From positions 1,488,001-1,552,000 of the forward strand of contig NZ_CP112866.1 in the NCBI RefSeq assembly GCF_026410085.1: DNA of 64,000 nucleotides. The letters are read 5' to 3'. This stretch comes from Pseudomonas quebecensis. Lineage in GTDB: Bacteria > Pseudomonadota > Gammaproteobacteria > Pseudomonadales > Pseudomonadaceae. Position numbers and translations under genes: made by a program. Of the stretch, positions 47,201 through 55,044 are shown piece after piece; the stretch's first letter is position 1, and each line of letters begins with the position of its first letter. The notes under the pieces were generated by a model, which was not told the origin of the DNA, ran no database searches, and saw only the letters and a list, made by a program, of their open reading frames with translations.

Positions 47201-49521
47201 GAATAGTCGTGGTACAGGACAAGCGCACCGGGCTCTGCGTGGTGTATTGGCCCGAGGCTGCGCACGATTTGGTTCTTACCGAATACGGCAGCCTGCAGCA
47301 TGCCCATGACGAGCTGAACCGTCTCGGTGCGTCGCCGGCCAACGTCAAGGCACTGGCGCGGCAGGTCGCACCCGGCTGGGCATTCGAGGCAGTCGTCCAC
47401 CATCCCGATGGCGCTGACCAGTCTGGCCCGACCCTTGATTATCTTGACCTGATACCGGCGTTCGTCATGGCCAAAGGCATTTGGCAAGGTATCGAGTTCA
47501 TTCGCTCATTTGGCACTCGACATCTGGAGCCAGTGCCGTTTTTGGATGAGATCGAAAAGCAAGCCCTCGAGCAGATTGCCAGTGACCCGCTTGACTGGCT
47601 GGCCCTCGTTGCCACGTCCCACAGCGACGCCCAGGCATTGCTGTACCGCGCCAGTGTGCTTGAGCTGCAACGCACTACCCAGGCCGCCAGCCAGTCCGGC
47701 AAAGCGTTGCAAGCCTACCGCACTCGCCGTCTTGGTGAGCAGAGCGATACCCGCGACCGGGCGGTGAAGGCTTTTTTCTCTCCGCTCTTTGGAATGTTCA
47801 ACGATTTCTACGAGTTGCTGCTGGCGGCGCGACGTTTTCATCGTTTTGGTGACGCACGAGATGCACTGGATGTGGGCTTTATGAGCACCGTGTTGGCGAT
47901 TGATTTGCTACTGAATTTTGTACCCGGCCCGAAAAAGGTGGGCGGCTCTGCTGCGCGCGCGATACGGCCCAGATCGAGGACAGCGTTGGCGCGGATGCGT
48001 CGCTTGCCGGTGACGACAAGTGGAGGCGCCCGTGTGGTGCCGTCACCCGTGACGCAACTTGACGCCCTGGCGCGCTTCAAAACCAAAGGGTTGCCTGACG
48101 AAGCGGTGGCGTTAAAAGCGCCGGGCGAACACGGTATCTATGTGAAAAATGGCGAATCCTTCGTGGCGGATGGCGTGCACCATTACCCGGTGTACCGACG
48201 CAGCGACGAACCGATGTATCGCCTGAAGAATCAACACGCGCCAGGGCAAGACGAACTGATTCTGAACATCCGCCACTCCAGGGAGTGGTTGCTCGACGCG
48301 GACGCTCCTCAACCTGCGCCGGGCAGCAGCGCGGGGGCGCTGAGCCCATGGCGCGCCCCCGTGTCACCGGCGCCGGACTGGCGGCCGCCAGTGGTGCGCG
48401 CGGCGACCGAAAACCGCATCCGTCAATCACCGGCGCCGACGACCTATTGGTGTGATTGGAAAGTGCAGCTCTCCACGACGCAGTTGTCTGCTACGTCGTC
48501 CATGGGGACGTTTCATGTGCATATGGAATCCCCGAATTTTCCCTTCGATGTCATCTATGTGGGCAGAACGTACGACAGTCCGACGACGGCAGGGGCGGGG
48601 TACTACCGGTTGCTCCACCAGGGAGCCAATGCACCGTTGGATGGCATTGCGTTTATCACCAGGAATGAGCCGCTGGTTTCACGCGCGCATGTAGATATTG
48701 ATCGGTGGACAACCACTGCGCTTGGAGAGCAGCCCATTCCGGTATCACGCAGCGCAACCGGTGAGTGGAGGCTGCACAGCGTACAGTTCGACAGGCCCTT
48801 GGCTAATTATGTCGGCATCGCTTTCCCTGAGATGACCTCTCAAAGCCGAGTCTTCACCGCGCAGAGGCTGATTGAACTGGCAGATTCGTCTCGCCCGGCC
48901 ACCGCCACTCACCTGCTCAATATCCGCGCGACGCTGGATAATTGGTTGACCCCGACCGCTAATGGGCTTGGCCAGACGGATGATCTGCTGAGGCTGCTTC
49001 GGCCTACCGAAAGGCAGGACACAATAAACATCGGCTATGAAGGCAAGGCACCTGGCTTCACTCGCGTTGACTTCAACGTATCCGGATTGGCCCCTGCGCT
49101 GCGGGATCGCGCTCGCGGTCGCGGTCTCGGCCGTGGGCGTGCCGCTGAGCGAAGCGCTGCGCAGAGCGCGCGCATCGAGCGCGTATTGCAACAGCAAGGT
49201 TTCAACGTGCAGCGCCTGCAAGTCCTGCGCGGGCGAAGGACTGTTGATGAATTGATCGCGACTCATCCTCTGTCCAGTTCAAACAGGGTGTACTACATCT
49301 CCCCGCATTGGCTGGAGCGATCGGGTATTCCTTTGAATACGAGGCTTACGGACAGTTGGGTGAATGTCGCGATCAAAAAAAATCCGAATTCGCTTCTATT
49401 GGCGGGCGTCGAGAGCGCCATGAGAGAAAACCGCCTGGTTCGTATCGTGGCGGGCGTTCAATGGCCTACCCTCGGTACGCTTGCACCGACCGTCTATTTT
49501 GTCAAAGTAAACCCGTCCTAG
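44251..49521 (+). CDS. Large dermonecrotic-toxin-type protein (DUF6543), putative effector
   Basis: A 1756-residue protein with no signal peptide. The part I recognise is a DUF6543/'dermonecrotic toxin' domain, about 790-1050, with the marks SLLQLAMHNLDP and YLIRMVSSLDIGGQYDAS; the N-terminal 780 residues are helical and Arg/Leu-rich. A hydrophobic stretch at about 1208-1228 (FMSTVLAIDLLLNFVPGP) is followed by a small GIYVKNGESFV/HHYPVY module (about 1295-1320) of the kind placed before C-terminal effector parts in such proteins. Residues about 1397-1756 match nothing I know. The toxin role is inferred from family annotation, not shown. It is a lone gene behind a terminator; its end overlaps the convergent LysE gene by 20 bases. 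No immunity or secretion gene adjoins. Confidence 0.7.
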   Translation: MSSPPFSLSPPDGADSDAAVEAASQFIRDQLTRRVNTCAHPSRLINQIGLAERRCRESTQALSRLIGRSPKVLTVIRAELRKAFEVDPDRLLFTETKAPGVVHKVDSLTERALLLLVLPSVSINVNQFTVLSIEGEPQRRLPYTPLQVLRRVIAMRLFERLAHAVSDYWDTPAQGSWRTRRERWVDLYTQLFADQAFMARQLDELSSAGIAMVKALIDAPTAEARQRAGGDWASVRVAQLMWPGTSAVAIPGALHLYREGDPVDAPHVIHLPGAARNFYEYRSFASLQCGLLELESSRLHDLWQCLPLNRRNGLCRPADLSAASTVMRGLEVMSNALELGAQALLTGQSSNELACAVSVNHAHVFSSDRPRPPPLDAVRLLAYAEGFRKQMVGSARLGALGDQLLDWDHRRRRAEIIFASTTSGLALRTVQERAKRYEQRVLALLDPSDPGADTPTYQALTTLVEQLKAHTQALDTLMKGARARLLELGFWAERPGGAWTARRVTLFMNAQTEALRCEVHLQHQLKLLSTAHRDLVIDVVEQPWAYKRTDSDAQVYWIAVGSEPDAFYALHNVWVVTTAPAMRVPTRQHPVVLYAFGMDGGVVAFSGVEALTRSLKASLGSRDDSPLWGYIERDKRRDLRAHATNRTLAVRYLNIKGKPALAALKKLLGSYDRLQTSHEELVRLFSEVKDAELSRALLTVELEQQLKIPANVALSQAQAAIELVRKAASEAKTMPAWLTRATRGQRKRFRRSLKLYLSGTFAFRTGLEHELPDLYTFARRVLTARLREDGISPELDIDQPFIELPDDVQGSFCGWTSGCTAGDRNIQLTPTVTRTSFSLLQLAMHNLDPLAPWTRWRLNRARFLQPEWKQSLNADYLIRMVSSLDIGGQYDASILRVFYPRVAGSQAPGAGRVPALLNRALRTGYEHHLLSAIQRGLTAAAQSVFSTAMAARTPQDLLKNQHELQLYVVHLIGHTMLHDRYIAGIVVVQDKRTGLCVVYWPEAAHDLVLTEYGSLQHAHDELNRLGASPANVKALARQVAPGWAFEAVVHHPDGADQSGPTLDYLDLIPAFVMAKGIWQGIEFIRSFGTRHLEPVPFLDEIEKQALEQIASDPLDWLALVATSHSDAQALLYRASVLELQRTTQAASQSGKALQAYRTRRLGEQSDTRDRAVKAFFSPLFGMFNDFYELLLAARRFHRFGDARDALDVGFMSTVLAIDLLLNFVPGPKKVGGSAARAIRPRSRTALARMRRLPVTTSGGARVVPSPVTQLDALARFKTKGLPDEAVALKAPGEHGIYVKNGESFVADGVHHYPVYRRSDEPMYRLKNQHAPGQDELILNIRHSREWLLDADAPQPAPGSSAGALSPWRAPVSPAPDWRPPVVRAATENRIRQSPAPTTYWCDWKVQLSTTQLSATSSMGTFHVHMESPNFPFDVIYVGRTYDSPTTAGAGYYRLLHQGANAPLDGIAFITRNEPLVSRAHVDIDRWTTTALGEQPIPVSRSATGEWRLHSVQFDRPLANYVGIAFPEMTSQSRVFTAQRLIELADSSRPATATHLLNIRATLDNWLTPTANGLGQTDDLLRLLRPTERQDTINIGYEGKAPGFTRVDFNVSGLAPALRDRARGRGLGRGRAAERSAAQSARIERVLQQQGFNVQRLQVLRGRRTVDELIATHPLSSSNRVYYISPHWLERSGIPLNTRLTDSWVNVAIKKNPNSLLLAGVESAMRENRLVRIVAGVQWPTLGTLAPTVYFVKVNPS

Positions 49522-50143
49522 CCTTGATCAGCGCCGCCACGCCGGCGGCACCGAACAGCGCCGCACTGATGCGATTGAACCAGCTCTGGCCATGGCCGCT
49601 GCGCAGATAGCCCGCCGCACCATGGGCACCGAGGCCGTAGGCCAGCTTGCACAGCAGGTCGAGCACGGTCCAGGTGGCGATCATGACCAAAAGCTGCGGC
49701 ACAAACGCCTGCTGGCTGCTCAGGAATTGCGGCAGGAACGCGGCAAAAAACAGGATGTCTTTGGGGTTGCTGGCGCCTAATACGAATGCGCGGCCAAACA
49801 GCGTGCGAAAGCGCGGCACAGCTGCCGTCCGCGGCACGTCGGCACCTTGGGCCGGCTGGCGCGACTGCTGCCAGCTTTGCCAGGCAAGGTAGAACAGATA
49901 CAGCGCACCTACGATTTTCAGGGCGCTGAACAGCTGCTCCGAGGCCAGCAACAATGCGCCAAGCCCCAGGGCCGAAGCGCTGAGCAGGCAGATCGAGGCA
50001 AATACCCCGCCCAGGAATGCCGGGTACGAACGGCGCACGCCATAGTTGAGGCTGTTGCTGATCATCAACAGCGACAACGGGCCGGGAATCAGGATCACGA
50101 TCAAGGCAGCGCCGCTGAACAGCAGCCAGGTTTCAAGGGTCAT
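49502..50143 (-). CDS. LysE/RhtB family amino-acid exporter
   Basis: A 213-residue protein with six membrane helices and the LysE-family start: LLFSGAALIVILIPGPLSLLMISNSLNYG, with the GPLS/NSLNYG region and GASNPKDILFFAAFLPQF. The family exports amino acids such as lysine, homoserine and threonine; the substrate here is unknown. The last 20 bases run into the 3' end of the large DUF6543 gene on the other strand. Confidence 0.9.
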   Translation of the reverse strand: MTLETWLLFSGAALIVILIPGPLSLLMISNSLNYGVRRSYPAFLGGVFASICLLSASALGLGALLLASEQLFSALKIVGALYLFYLAWQSWQQSRQPAQGADVPRTAAVPRFRTLFGRAFVLGASNPKDILFFAAFLPQFLSSQQAFVPQLLVMIATWTVLDLLCKLAYGLGAHGAAGYLRSGHGQSWFNRISAALFGAAGVAALIKARTGLL

Positions 50144-50202
50144 TTCATTGCTCCAGGGGCGGCGGCAAACGACAAATCATCCTCTTGTCCCTTGCCGCTG
50201 TT

Positions 50203-51552
50203 TCATAAAAATATAAATTTGGCGACGAAGATCGCGCACAGCACCCACAGGCTGACGGAAATCTCGCGGTACTTGCCGGTGCCGGCCTTGAGCGCCACAT
50301 AGGTGATAAAGCCCAGGGCGATGCCGTCGGCGACCGAAAACGTCAGCGGCATCATGATCGCCGTGACGATCGCCGGAATGCTGTCGGTGGCTTCGTCCCA
50401 GTTGATATGAGCCATGCTCGCCATCATCAGCATCGCCACATAGATCAGCGCGCCGGCGGTGGCGTAGGCCGGTATCATGCCCGCCAGCGGCGCAAAAAAC
50501 ATCGCCGCTACGAACAGCGCGCCCACGGTCACGGCGGTCAGCCCGGTGCGTCCACCGGCCGCCACGCCGGCGGCACTTTCCACATAACTGGTTACCGGCG
50601 GTACGCCGACCATGGCGCCAAACACGCTGGAGGCGCTGTCGGCCTTGAGTGCGCGTGACAGGTTATCGATCCTGCCGTCGGCATTCACCAGCCCGGCCCG
50701 TTGCGCGACGCCCATCAGCGTGCCGGCGGTGTCGAACATGTGCACGAACAGAAAGGCGAATACCACGCTGATCATGCTGACGTTGAACACGCCTTTGACG
50801 TCCATTGCCATCCAGGTCGGGGCCAGGCTCGGCGGGGTGGAGAGGATGCCGTTGTAATGCACCAGGCCCAGGCCCCAACCGGCCAGCGTCACGGCAATGA
50901 TGCTGATCAGGATCGCGCCGAACACACGGTGGTAGCTGAGGATCGCAATCAGCAAAAAACACACCGCCGCCAGCAACGGCGCCGGCTCGTGCAGTGACCC
51001 CAGCTTGATCAGGGTGGCTGGGCTGTCGACGATGATGCCGGCGGTTTTCAGGCCGATCACCCCGAGAAACAGGCCGACACCGGCGCCCATGGCATGGCGC
51101 AGGCTGACCGGAATGCTGTTGAGCAGCCATTCGCGGATGCGTGAGAGCGTCAACAGCATGAACAACACCCCGGAGATAAATACCGCACCCAGCGCGGTCT
51201 CCCAGTGATAGCCCATGGTGCCGACCACCGTGTAGGTGAAAAATGCATTCAGGCCCATGCCCGGCGCCAGGCCCACCGGCCAGTTGGCATACAGGCCCAT
51301 CAGCAGGCAACCGAGGGCGGCGGCGCTGCAAGTGGCGACGAATGCCGCGCCATGATCGATGCCGGCGTCGGCCATGATGTTGGGGTTAACGAAGATGATG
51401 TAGGCCATGGTGATAAAAGTAGTCAGGCCGGCGATCAGCTCGGTCTTCACTGTGGTGCCATGCATGCGCAGTTTGAACAGGCGTTCCAGCCAACCGCCCT
51501 GGGAGGAGGGCGACAGGTCCAGCGTAGGGGCTTCGGATTTGCGGCTATCCAC
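50203..51552 (-). CDS. Purine permease, NCS2/AzgA type (adenine, guanine, hypoxanthine)
   Basis: A 449-residue permease with about 13 helices. It opens LERLFKLRMHGTTVKTELIAGLTTFITMAYIIFVNP, a hallmark of AzgA/PbuG, and has GLAPGMGLNAFFTY, VFAFLFVHMFDTAGTLMGVAQRAGL (in part) and GVPPVTSYVESAAGVAAGGRTG. Proton-linked import of hypoxanthine, guanine or adenine is expected. Start codon GTG at 51552 with GAGGAG upstream. A TTGTATACAA palindrome lies 112 bases upstream, shared with the urate operon 8 kb away. Confidence 0.93.
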   Translation of the reverse strand: MDSRKSEAPTLDLSPSSQGGWLERLFKLRMHGTTVKTELIAGLTTFITMAYIIFVNPNIMADAGIDHGAAFVATCSAAALGCLLMGLYANWPVGLAPGMGLNAFFTYTVVGTMGYHWETALGAVFISGVLFMLLTLSRIREWLLNSIPVSLRHAMGAGVGLFLGVIGLKTAGIIVDSPATLIKLGSLHEPAPLLAAVCFLLIAILSYHRVFGAILISIIAVTLAGWGLGLVHYNGILSTPPSLAPTWMAMDVKGVFNVSMISVVFAFLFVHMFDTAGTLMGVAQRAGLVNADGRIDNLSRALKADSASSVFGAMVGVPPVTSYVESAAGVAAGGRTGLTAVTVGALFVAAMFFAPLAGMIPAYATAGALIYVAMLMMASMAHINWDEATDSIPAIVTAIMMPLTFSVADGIALGFITYVALKAGTGKYREISVSLWVLCAIFVAKFIFL

Positions 51553-51663
51553 AGCGAGTACTCCTCAAGCATTTTATTGTTATGGCCAGCGCGAAGCGCT
51601 GTGAGGTTACCGGCGGGTTTTGTTGACTGATAGGTCAGGAACTCGCACGAAGCGAATTATGCT

Positions 51664-51675
51664 TTTGTATACAAA
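51664..51675. promoter_or_regulatory. Palindromic operator TTTGTATACAAA
   Basis: A perfect 12-bp palindrome with the same TTGTATACAA core as at 43445, 112 bases upstream of the purine permease. The recurrence before two purine loci suggests a common repressor. Confidence 0.62.
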
Positions 51676-51728
51676 GAAAGCAAATAATGTTTTCCATTTT
51701 GTGTGCGAAAGGGATGGAAGGCAAACCT

Positions 51729-52163
51729 CTAGTTATTCGCGCTCAGCGCCATATTCACCGCCAGCCAGCCTTTCACCGCCTCTTCGCCGGCTTCACTGAA
51801 AGCGCGCTGCAGCAACTTCACCTGCTCGCGGCGCAAAGACTGTTCGAACCGCCGGCCTTCTTCGCTGAGCTCCAGCAGGCGTTTGCGCTTATCGGTCTGC
51901 GACGCCACGCTGCTCACCAAGTGCATTTCCTGCAATTGGCGCAACGGCATGTTCAGCGCCTGCTTGCTTACCCCCAGCAATGCCAGCAACTGCGTCACGC
52001 TCAGGGCCGGGTAGCGGGCGATAAAAAACACAATGCGCTGATGTACCCGGCTCAGCCCGCGACGTTCGAGCATTTCATCGGCCTTGGCGGTGAACGCCTG
52101 GTAGCCGAAGAAAAACGCTTCCATGGCTTGTTGCTGGCTGTTTTGGTTTTTAAGGTCAAGCAT
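51729..52163 (-). CDS. MarR family transcriptional regulator
   Basis: A 144-residue protein of usual MarR length. The winged helix is at about 45-100 (YPALSVTQLLALLGVSKQALNMPLRQLQ, partly quoted, then LVSSVASQTDKRKRLLELSEEG). Helices at both ends make the dimer. It is divergent from an aminotransferase-GST pair, with repeated TTGACGTAT motifs between them, so it probably represses that pair and itself. Confidence 0.88.
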   Translation of the reverse strand: MLDLKNQNSQQQAMEAFFFGYQAFTAKADEMLERRGLSRVHQRIVFFIARYPALSVTQLLALLGVSKQALNMPLRQLQEMHLVSSVASQTDKRKRLLELSEEGRRFEQSLRREQVKLLQRAFSEAGEEAVKGWLAVNMALSANN

Positions 52164-52164
52164 G

Positions 52165-52215
52165 TTGACGTATCCAGGTGAGCTGTCGTAATTTCGGTCA
52201 ACCAGTTTGACGTAT
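52165..52215. promoter_or_regulatory. Repeated TTGACGTAT motifs in the MarR/aminotransferase gap
   Basis: TTGACGTAT occurs at 52165-52173 and again at 52207-52215, 42 bases apart (about four helical turns). The second copy also forms an inverted repeat GTCAA-CCAGT-TTGAC (52197-52211). These are the best operator candidates for the adjacent MarR protein. Confidence 0.5.
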
Positions 52216-52244
52216 TTCCCACAGTTTTCGCCAGCGGTGACCTT

Positions 52245-53411
52245 ATGGCCTTCTCCGAACGTGTTACGCGCCTTAAAAGCTCTTTGATCCGTGAAATCCT
52301 CGCCGCGGCGCAGCGCCCGGAAGTGATGTCGTTCGCCGGCGGGCTGCCGGCCGAAAGCATGCTGCCGGCGTTGAACTGGGATGATATGCCATTAAACATC
52401 GGCCAATACGGCATGAGCGAAGGCGAGCCGCAGTTGCGGGAATTGCTGGCGGCCGAGGCGCGCGCCCTGGGCGTGCCGTGCCAGGCCAGCCAGGTGCTGG
52501 TGGTCAGCGGGTCCCAGCAGACCCTGGACCTGGCGGCCAAGCTGTATATCGATCAAGGCACACCCATCCTGCTCGAAGGCCCGACCTACCTGGCCGCGTT
52601 GCAGATCTTCCAGCTGTTCGGCGCCGATTGCCTCACTGTGCCCCTGGAGGACGACGGCCCCGACCTGGCCGCGTTGCGCACCAAGCTTGAGCGTCATCGC
52701 GCGGCGTTCATCTACTTGATCCCCACCTTCCAGAACCCGTCGGCGGTGCGCTATAGCGAGGCCAAGCGCGACGCCGTCGCCGCGTTGCTCGACGAATTCG
52801 GCGTGACCCTGATCGAAGACGAACCCTACCGCGAACTGACCTTCGACGGTGCCAGCGCGCGGCCCATCGTCAGCCGCCTGCACAAGGCCAGTTGGATCTA
52901 CACCGGCACCGTGTCCAAAACCCTGCTGCCGGGCCTGCGCGTCGGTTACCTGATTGCCAGTCCCGACCTGTTCCCGCATCTGCTCAAGCTCAAGCAATCG
53001 GCCGATCTGCACACCAATCGCGTGGGCCAGTGGCAGGCGATGCAGTGGATCGGCACGCCAAATTATCAGCAGCACCTGGTTGAACTGCGCCGTTTTTACC
53101 GCGAGCGCCGCGATGGGTTTCAGGCCGCACTGGAACGGCATTTCAGCGAACTCACCGACTGGCAGGTGCCCCAGGGCGGATTATTCTTCTGGCTGACCTT
53201 GAAACAGCCGCTCGATACCCGCACCTTATTGGCGCCCGCGCTCGCTGAGAACGTCGCCTTCATGCCCGGCGAACCCTTCTTTTCCGAGCCGGACCAGCAC
53301 CTGGGCTCACTGCGGCTCAATTTCAGCCATATCGACCCGTCCCGCCTGGACGAAGGTCTGATGCGTCTGGCCGCCGTGATCCGTCAAGCACAGCACGCGC
53401 AAGCGGCATAA
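52245..53411 (+). CDS. PLP-dependent aminotransferase (class I/II, LysN/MocR-like)
   Basis: A 388-residue fold-type I aminotransferase without the GntR domain of full MocR proteins. Features: ISFAGGLPAE-type start (MSFAGGLPAESMLP), VVSGSQQTLDLAAKL, TFQNPSAVRYS, IEDEPYREL and the PLP Lys225 in GTVSKTLLPGLRVGY. Close relatives include 2-aminoadipate aminotransferase and valine-pyruvate-type enzymes; the substrate is not clear. It runs with the GST gene 10 bases later and diverges from marR. Confidence 0.87.
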   Translation: MAFSERVTRLKSSLIREILAAAQRPEVMSFAGGLPAESMLPALNWDDMPLNIGQYGMSEGEPQLRELLAAEARALGVPCQASQVLVVSGSQQTLDLAAKLYIDQGTPILLEGPTYLAALQIFQLFGADCLTVPLEDDGPDLAALRTKLERHRAAFIYLIPTFQNPSAVRYSEAKRDAVAALLDEFGVTLIEDEPYRELTFDGASARPIVSRLHKASWIYTGTVSKTLLPGLRVGYLIASPDLFPHLLKLKQSADLHTNRVGQWQAMQWIGTPNYQQHLVELRRFYRERRDGFQAALERHFSELTDWQVPQGGLFFWLTLKQPLDTRTLLAPALAENVAFMPGEPFFSEPDQHLGSLRLNFSHIDPSRLDEGLMRLAAVIRQAQHAQAA

Positions 53412-53421
53412 GGGGAACCCC

Positions 53422-54024
53422 ATGTACAAGGTTTATGGCGATTACCGCTCGGGCAACTGCTACAAGGTCAAATTGATGCTCAACCTGCTGGGCATCCCGT
53501 ATGAATGGGTGAATGTCGACATCCTCAACGGCGACACCCAGACCGCCGAATTCCTGGCCAAGAACCCCAACGGCAAAATCCCGGTGCTGGAGCTGGAAGA
53601 CGGCACCTGCCTGTGGGAATCCAACGCAATCCTCAACTTCCTCGCCGACGGCAGCGCGTTTCTGCCGACCGAGCCGCGTTTGCGTACGCAAGTGCTGCAA
53701 TGGCAGTTCTTCGAGCAGTACAGCCACGAGCCCTACATCGCCGTGGCGCGGTTTATCCAGTACTACCTGAACATGCCGCAAGACCGTCTGGAGGAATACA
53801 AAACCACCCATAAAGGCGGCTACAAGGCACTGCGGGTGATGGAGCGTCAACTGCAAGCCACGCCGTATCTGGTGGGTGATCAGTACTCGATTGCCGATAT
53901 CGCGTTGTATGCCTACACCCATGTGGCGCACGAAGGTGGCTTCGACCTGGCGCCGTACCCAGCGGTGCAGGCTTGGCTGGCGCGGGTAGCCAGTCATCCC
54001 CAGCATGTGGCGATGCTGGACTGA
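53422..54024 (+). CDS. Glutathione S-transferase family protein
   Basis: A 200-residue GST. The thioredoxin-like N-domain (1-78) has YKVYGDYRSGNCYKVKLML and ELEDGTCLWESNAIL (the ESNAI motif binds the gamma-Glu of GSH). The helical C-domain has YLVGDQYSIADIALYAYTHVA with the conserved N-capping box. It follows the aminotransferase by 10 bases, so both are likely one MarR-controlled transcript; a detoxification or isomerase role is possible but not shown. Confidence 0.9.
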   Translation: MYKVYGDYRSGNCYKVKLMLNLLGIPYEWVNVDILNGDTQTAEFLAKNPNGKIPVLELEDGTCLWESNAILNFLADGSAFLPTEPRLRTQVLQWQFFEQYSHEPYIAVARFIQYYLNMPQDRLEEYKTTHKGGYKALRVMERQLQATPYLVGDQYSIADIALYAYTHVAHEGGFDLAPYPAVQAWLARVASHPQHVAMLD

Positions 54025-54033
54025 TTGCCCCAT

Positions 54034-54930
54034 TCAGTTCGATGACGTGCCAGATAACTCATCGTTCAGCAGGTCGAAACAACGCTGCGCTGCCGGGCTC
54101 AGTGTTGTCCCACTGCGACAGATCAAACCGATCTCCCGGCTCACCCCGGGATGATCGATGGCGATCCGTTGTAACCCCTCCAGGCTGTCCGCCGCCGATT
54201 CCGGCAACACACTGATCCCCAATCCCTGACGCACCAAAGCCAGCACCGTCGACATGTAGTTAGCCTCCATGCCGGCCGTCATGCTCAGCCGCGTCTGGTC
54301 GAACAGGGCGTCCACCTGCTCGCGCACACTGCTGTCGCGGCCGGTGAGGATGATCGGCTGGTCCGCCAGCTGTTCAAGGGTCAGGCGTGGCAAAGCCGCG
54401 AGGGGATGATCCAATGGCACGAACGCACACAGACGGTCATTGAACACCGGCACGAAATCCAGCCCATGGCTTAACCGGGCCCGCACGCCGATGCCAAAGT
54501 CCACGTCGCCGGTGCGCACCCGAGCATGAATGCGGTGGGCCACCACATCGTGCAGGCGCACTTCGATCCCGGCAAAGCGTTCGCGAAACAGCCGCAGCGC
54601 CGGGGGCAGGCTACCGGCACACACCGAGGGCAGGGCGGCAATGGTAACCACGCCCCGGCGCAATGCAGCGAGGTCGCGCGAGCCGGTGACGATGTTATCC
54701 AGGTCCAGCAGCAGTTTTTCCATAGGGCCGCGCGCTTCCTGGCCGGCAGTGGTGAGGCTGACGTGGCGCGGGCTGCGGTCGAGCAGCGCAATGCCCAGCC
54801 ACTCTTCCAGTTGCTGCACTTGCACAGTGAGCGCCGAGGGCGACAGGTTCAGTTCGCTGGCGGCCCTGGTAAAGCTGCCGGTGCGGGCGACGGCGAGAAA
54901 GGCCTGGATATGCTGGATCGAATTTTTCAT
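54034..54930 (-). CDS. LysR family transcriptional regulator
   Basis: A 298-residue regulator. The N-terminal HTH (1-60) is FLAVARTGSFTRAASELNLSPSALTVQVQQLEEWLG (partly), followed by the linker and two-lobe effector domain from about 90 (VVTIAALPSVCAGSLPPALRLF). Start ATG at 54930; the much longer open frame running back to 56259 is a shadow of the transporter gene and is rejected. It diverges from the CitMHS-AtuA operon and should regulate it in response to its substrate. Confidence 0.92.
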   Translation of the reverse strand: MKNSIQHIQAFLAVARTGSFTRAASELNLSPSALTVQVQQLEEWLGIALLDRSPRHVSLTTAGQEARGPMEKLLLDLDNIVTGSRDLAALRRGVVTIAALPSVCAGSLPPALRLFRERFAGIEVRLHDVVAHRIHARVRTGDVDFGIGVRARLSHGLDFVPVFNDRLCAFVPLDHPLAALPRLTLEQLADQPIILTGRDSSVREQVDALFDQTRLSMTAGMEANYMSTVLALVRQGLGISVLPESAADSLEGLQRIAIDHPGVSREIGLICRSGTTLSPAAQRCFDLLNDELSGTSSN

Positions 54931-55044
54931 CGTTTTGTTTTTCCGAACGTGCCGGGCTGAATATTCCAATTTACAAAGACTACCGCGCTTCCAATACTCC
55001 GGGGAAAACAATAACCGGCCACCAAAGGCCGCTCTGGAGTCCCC

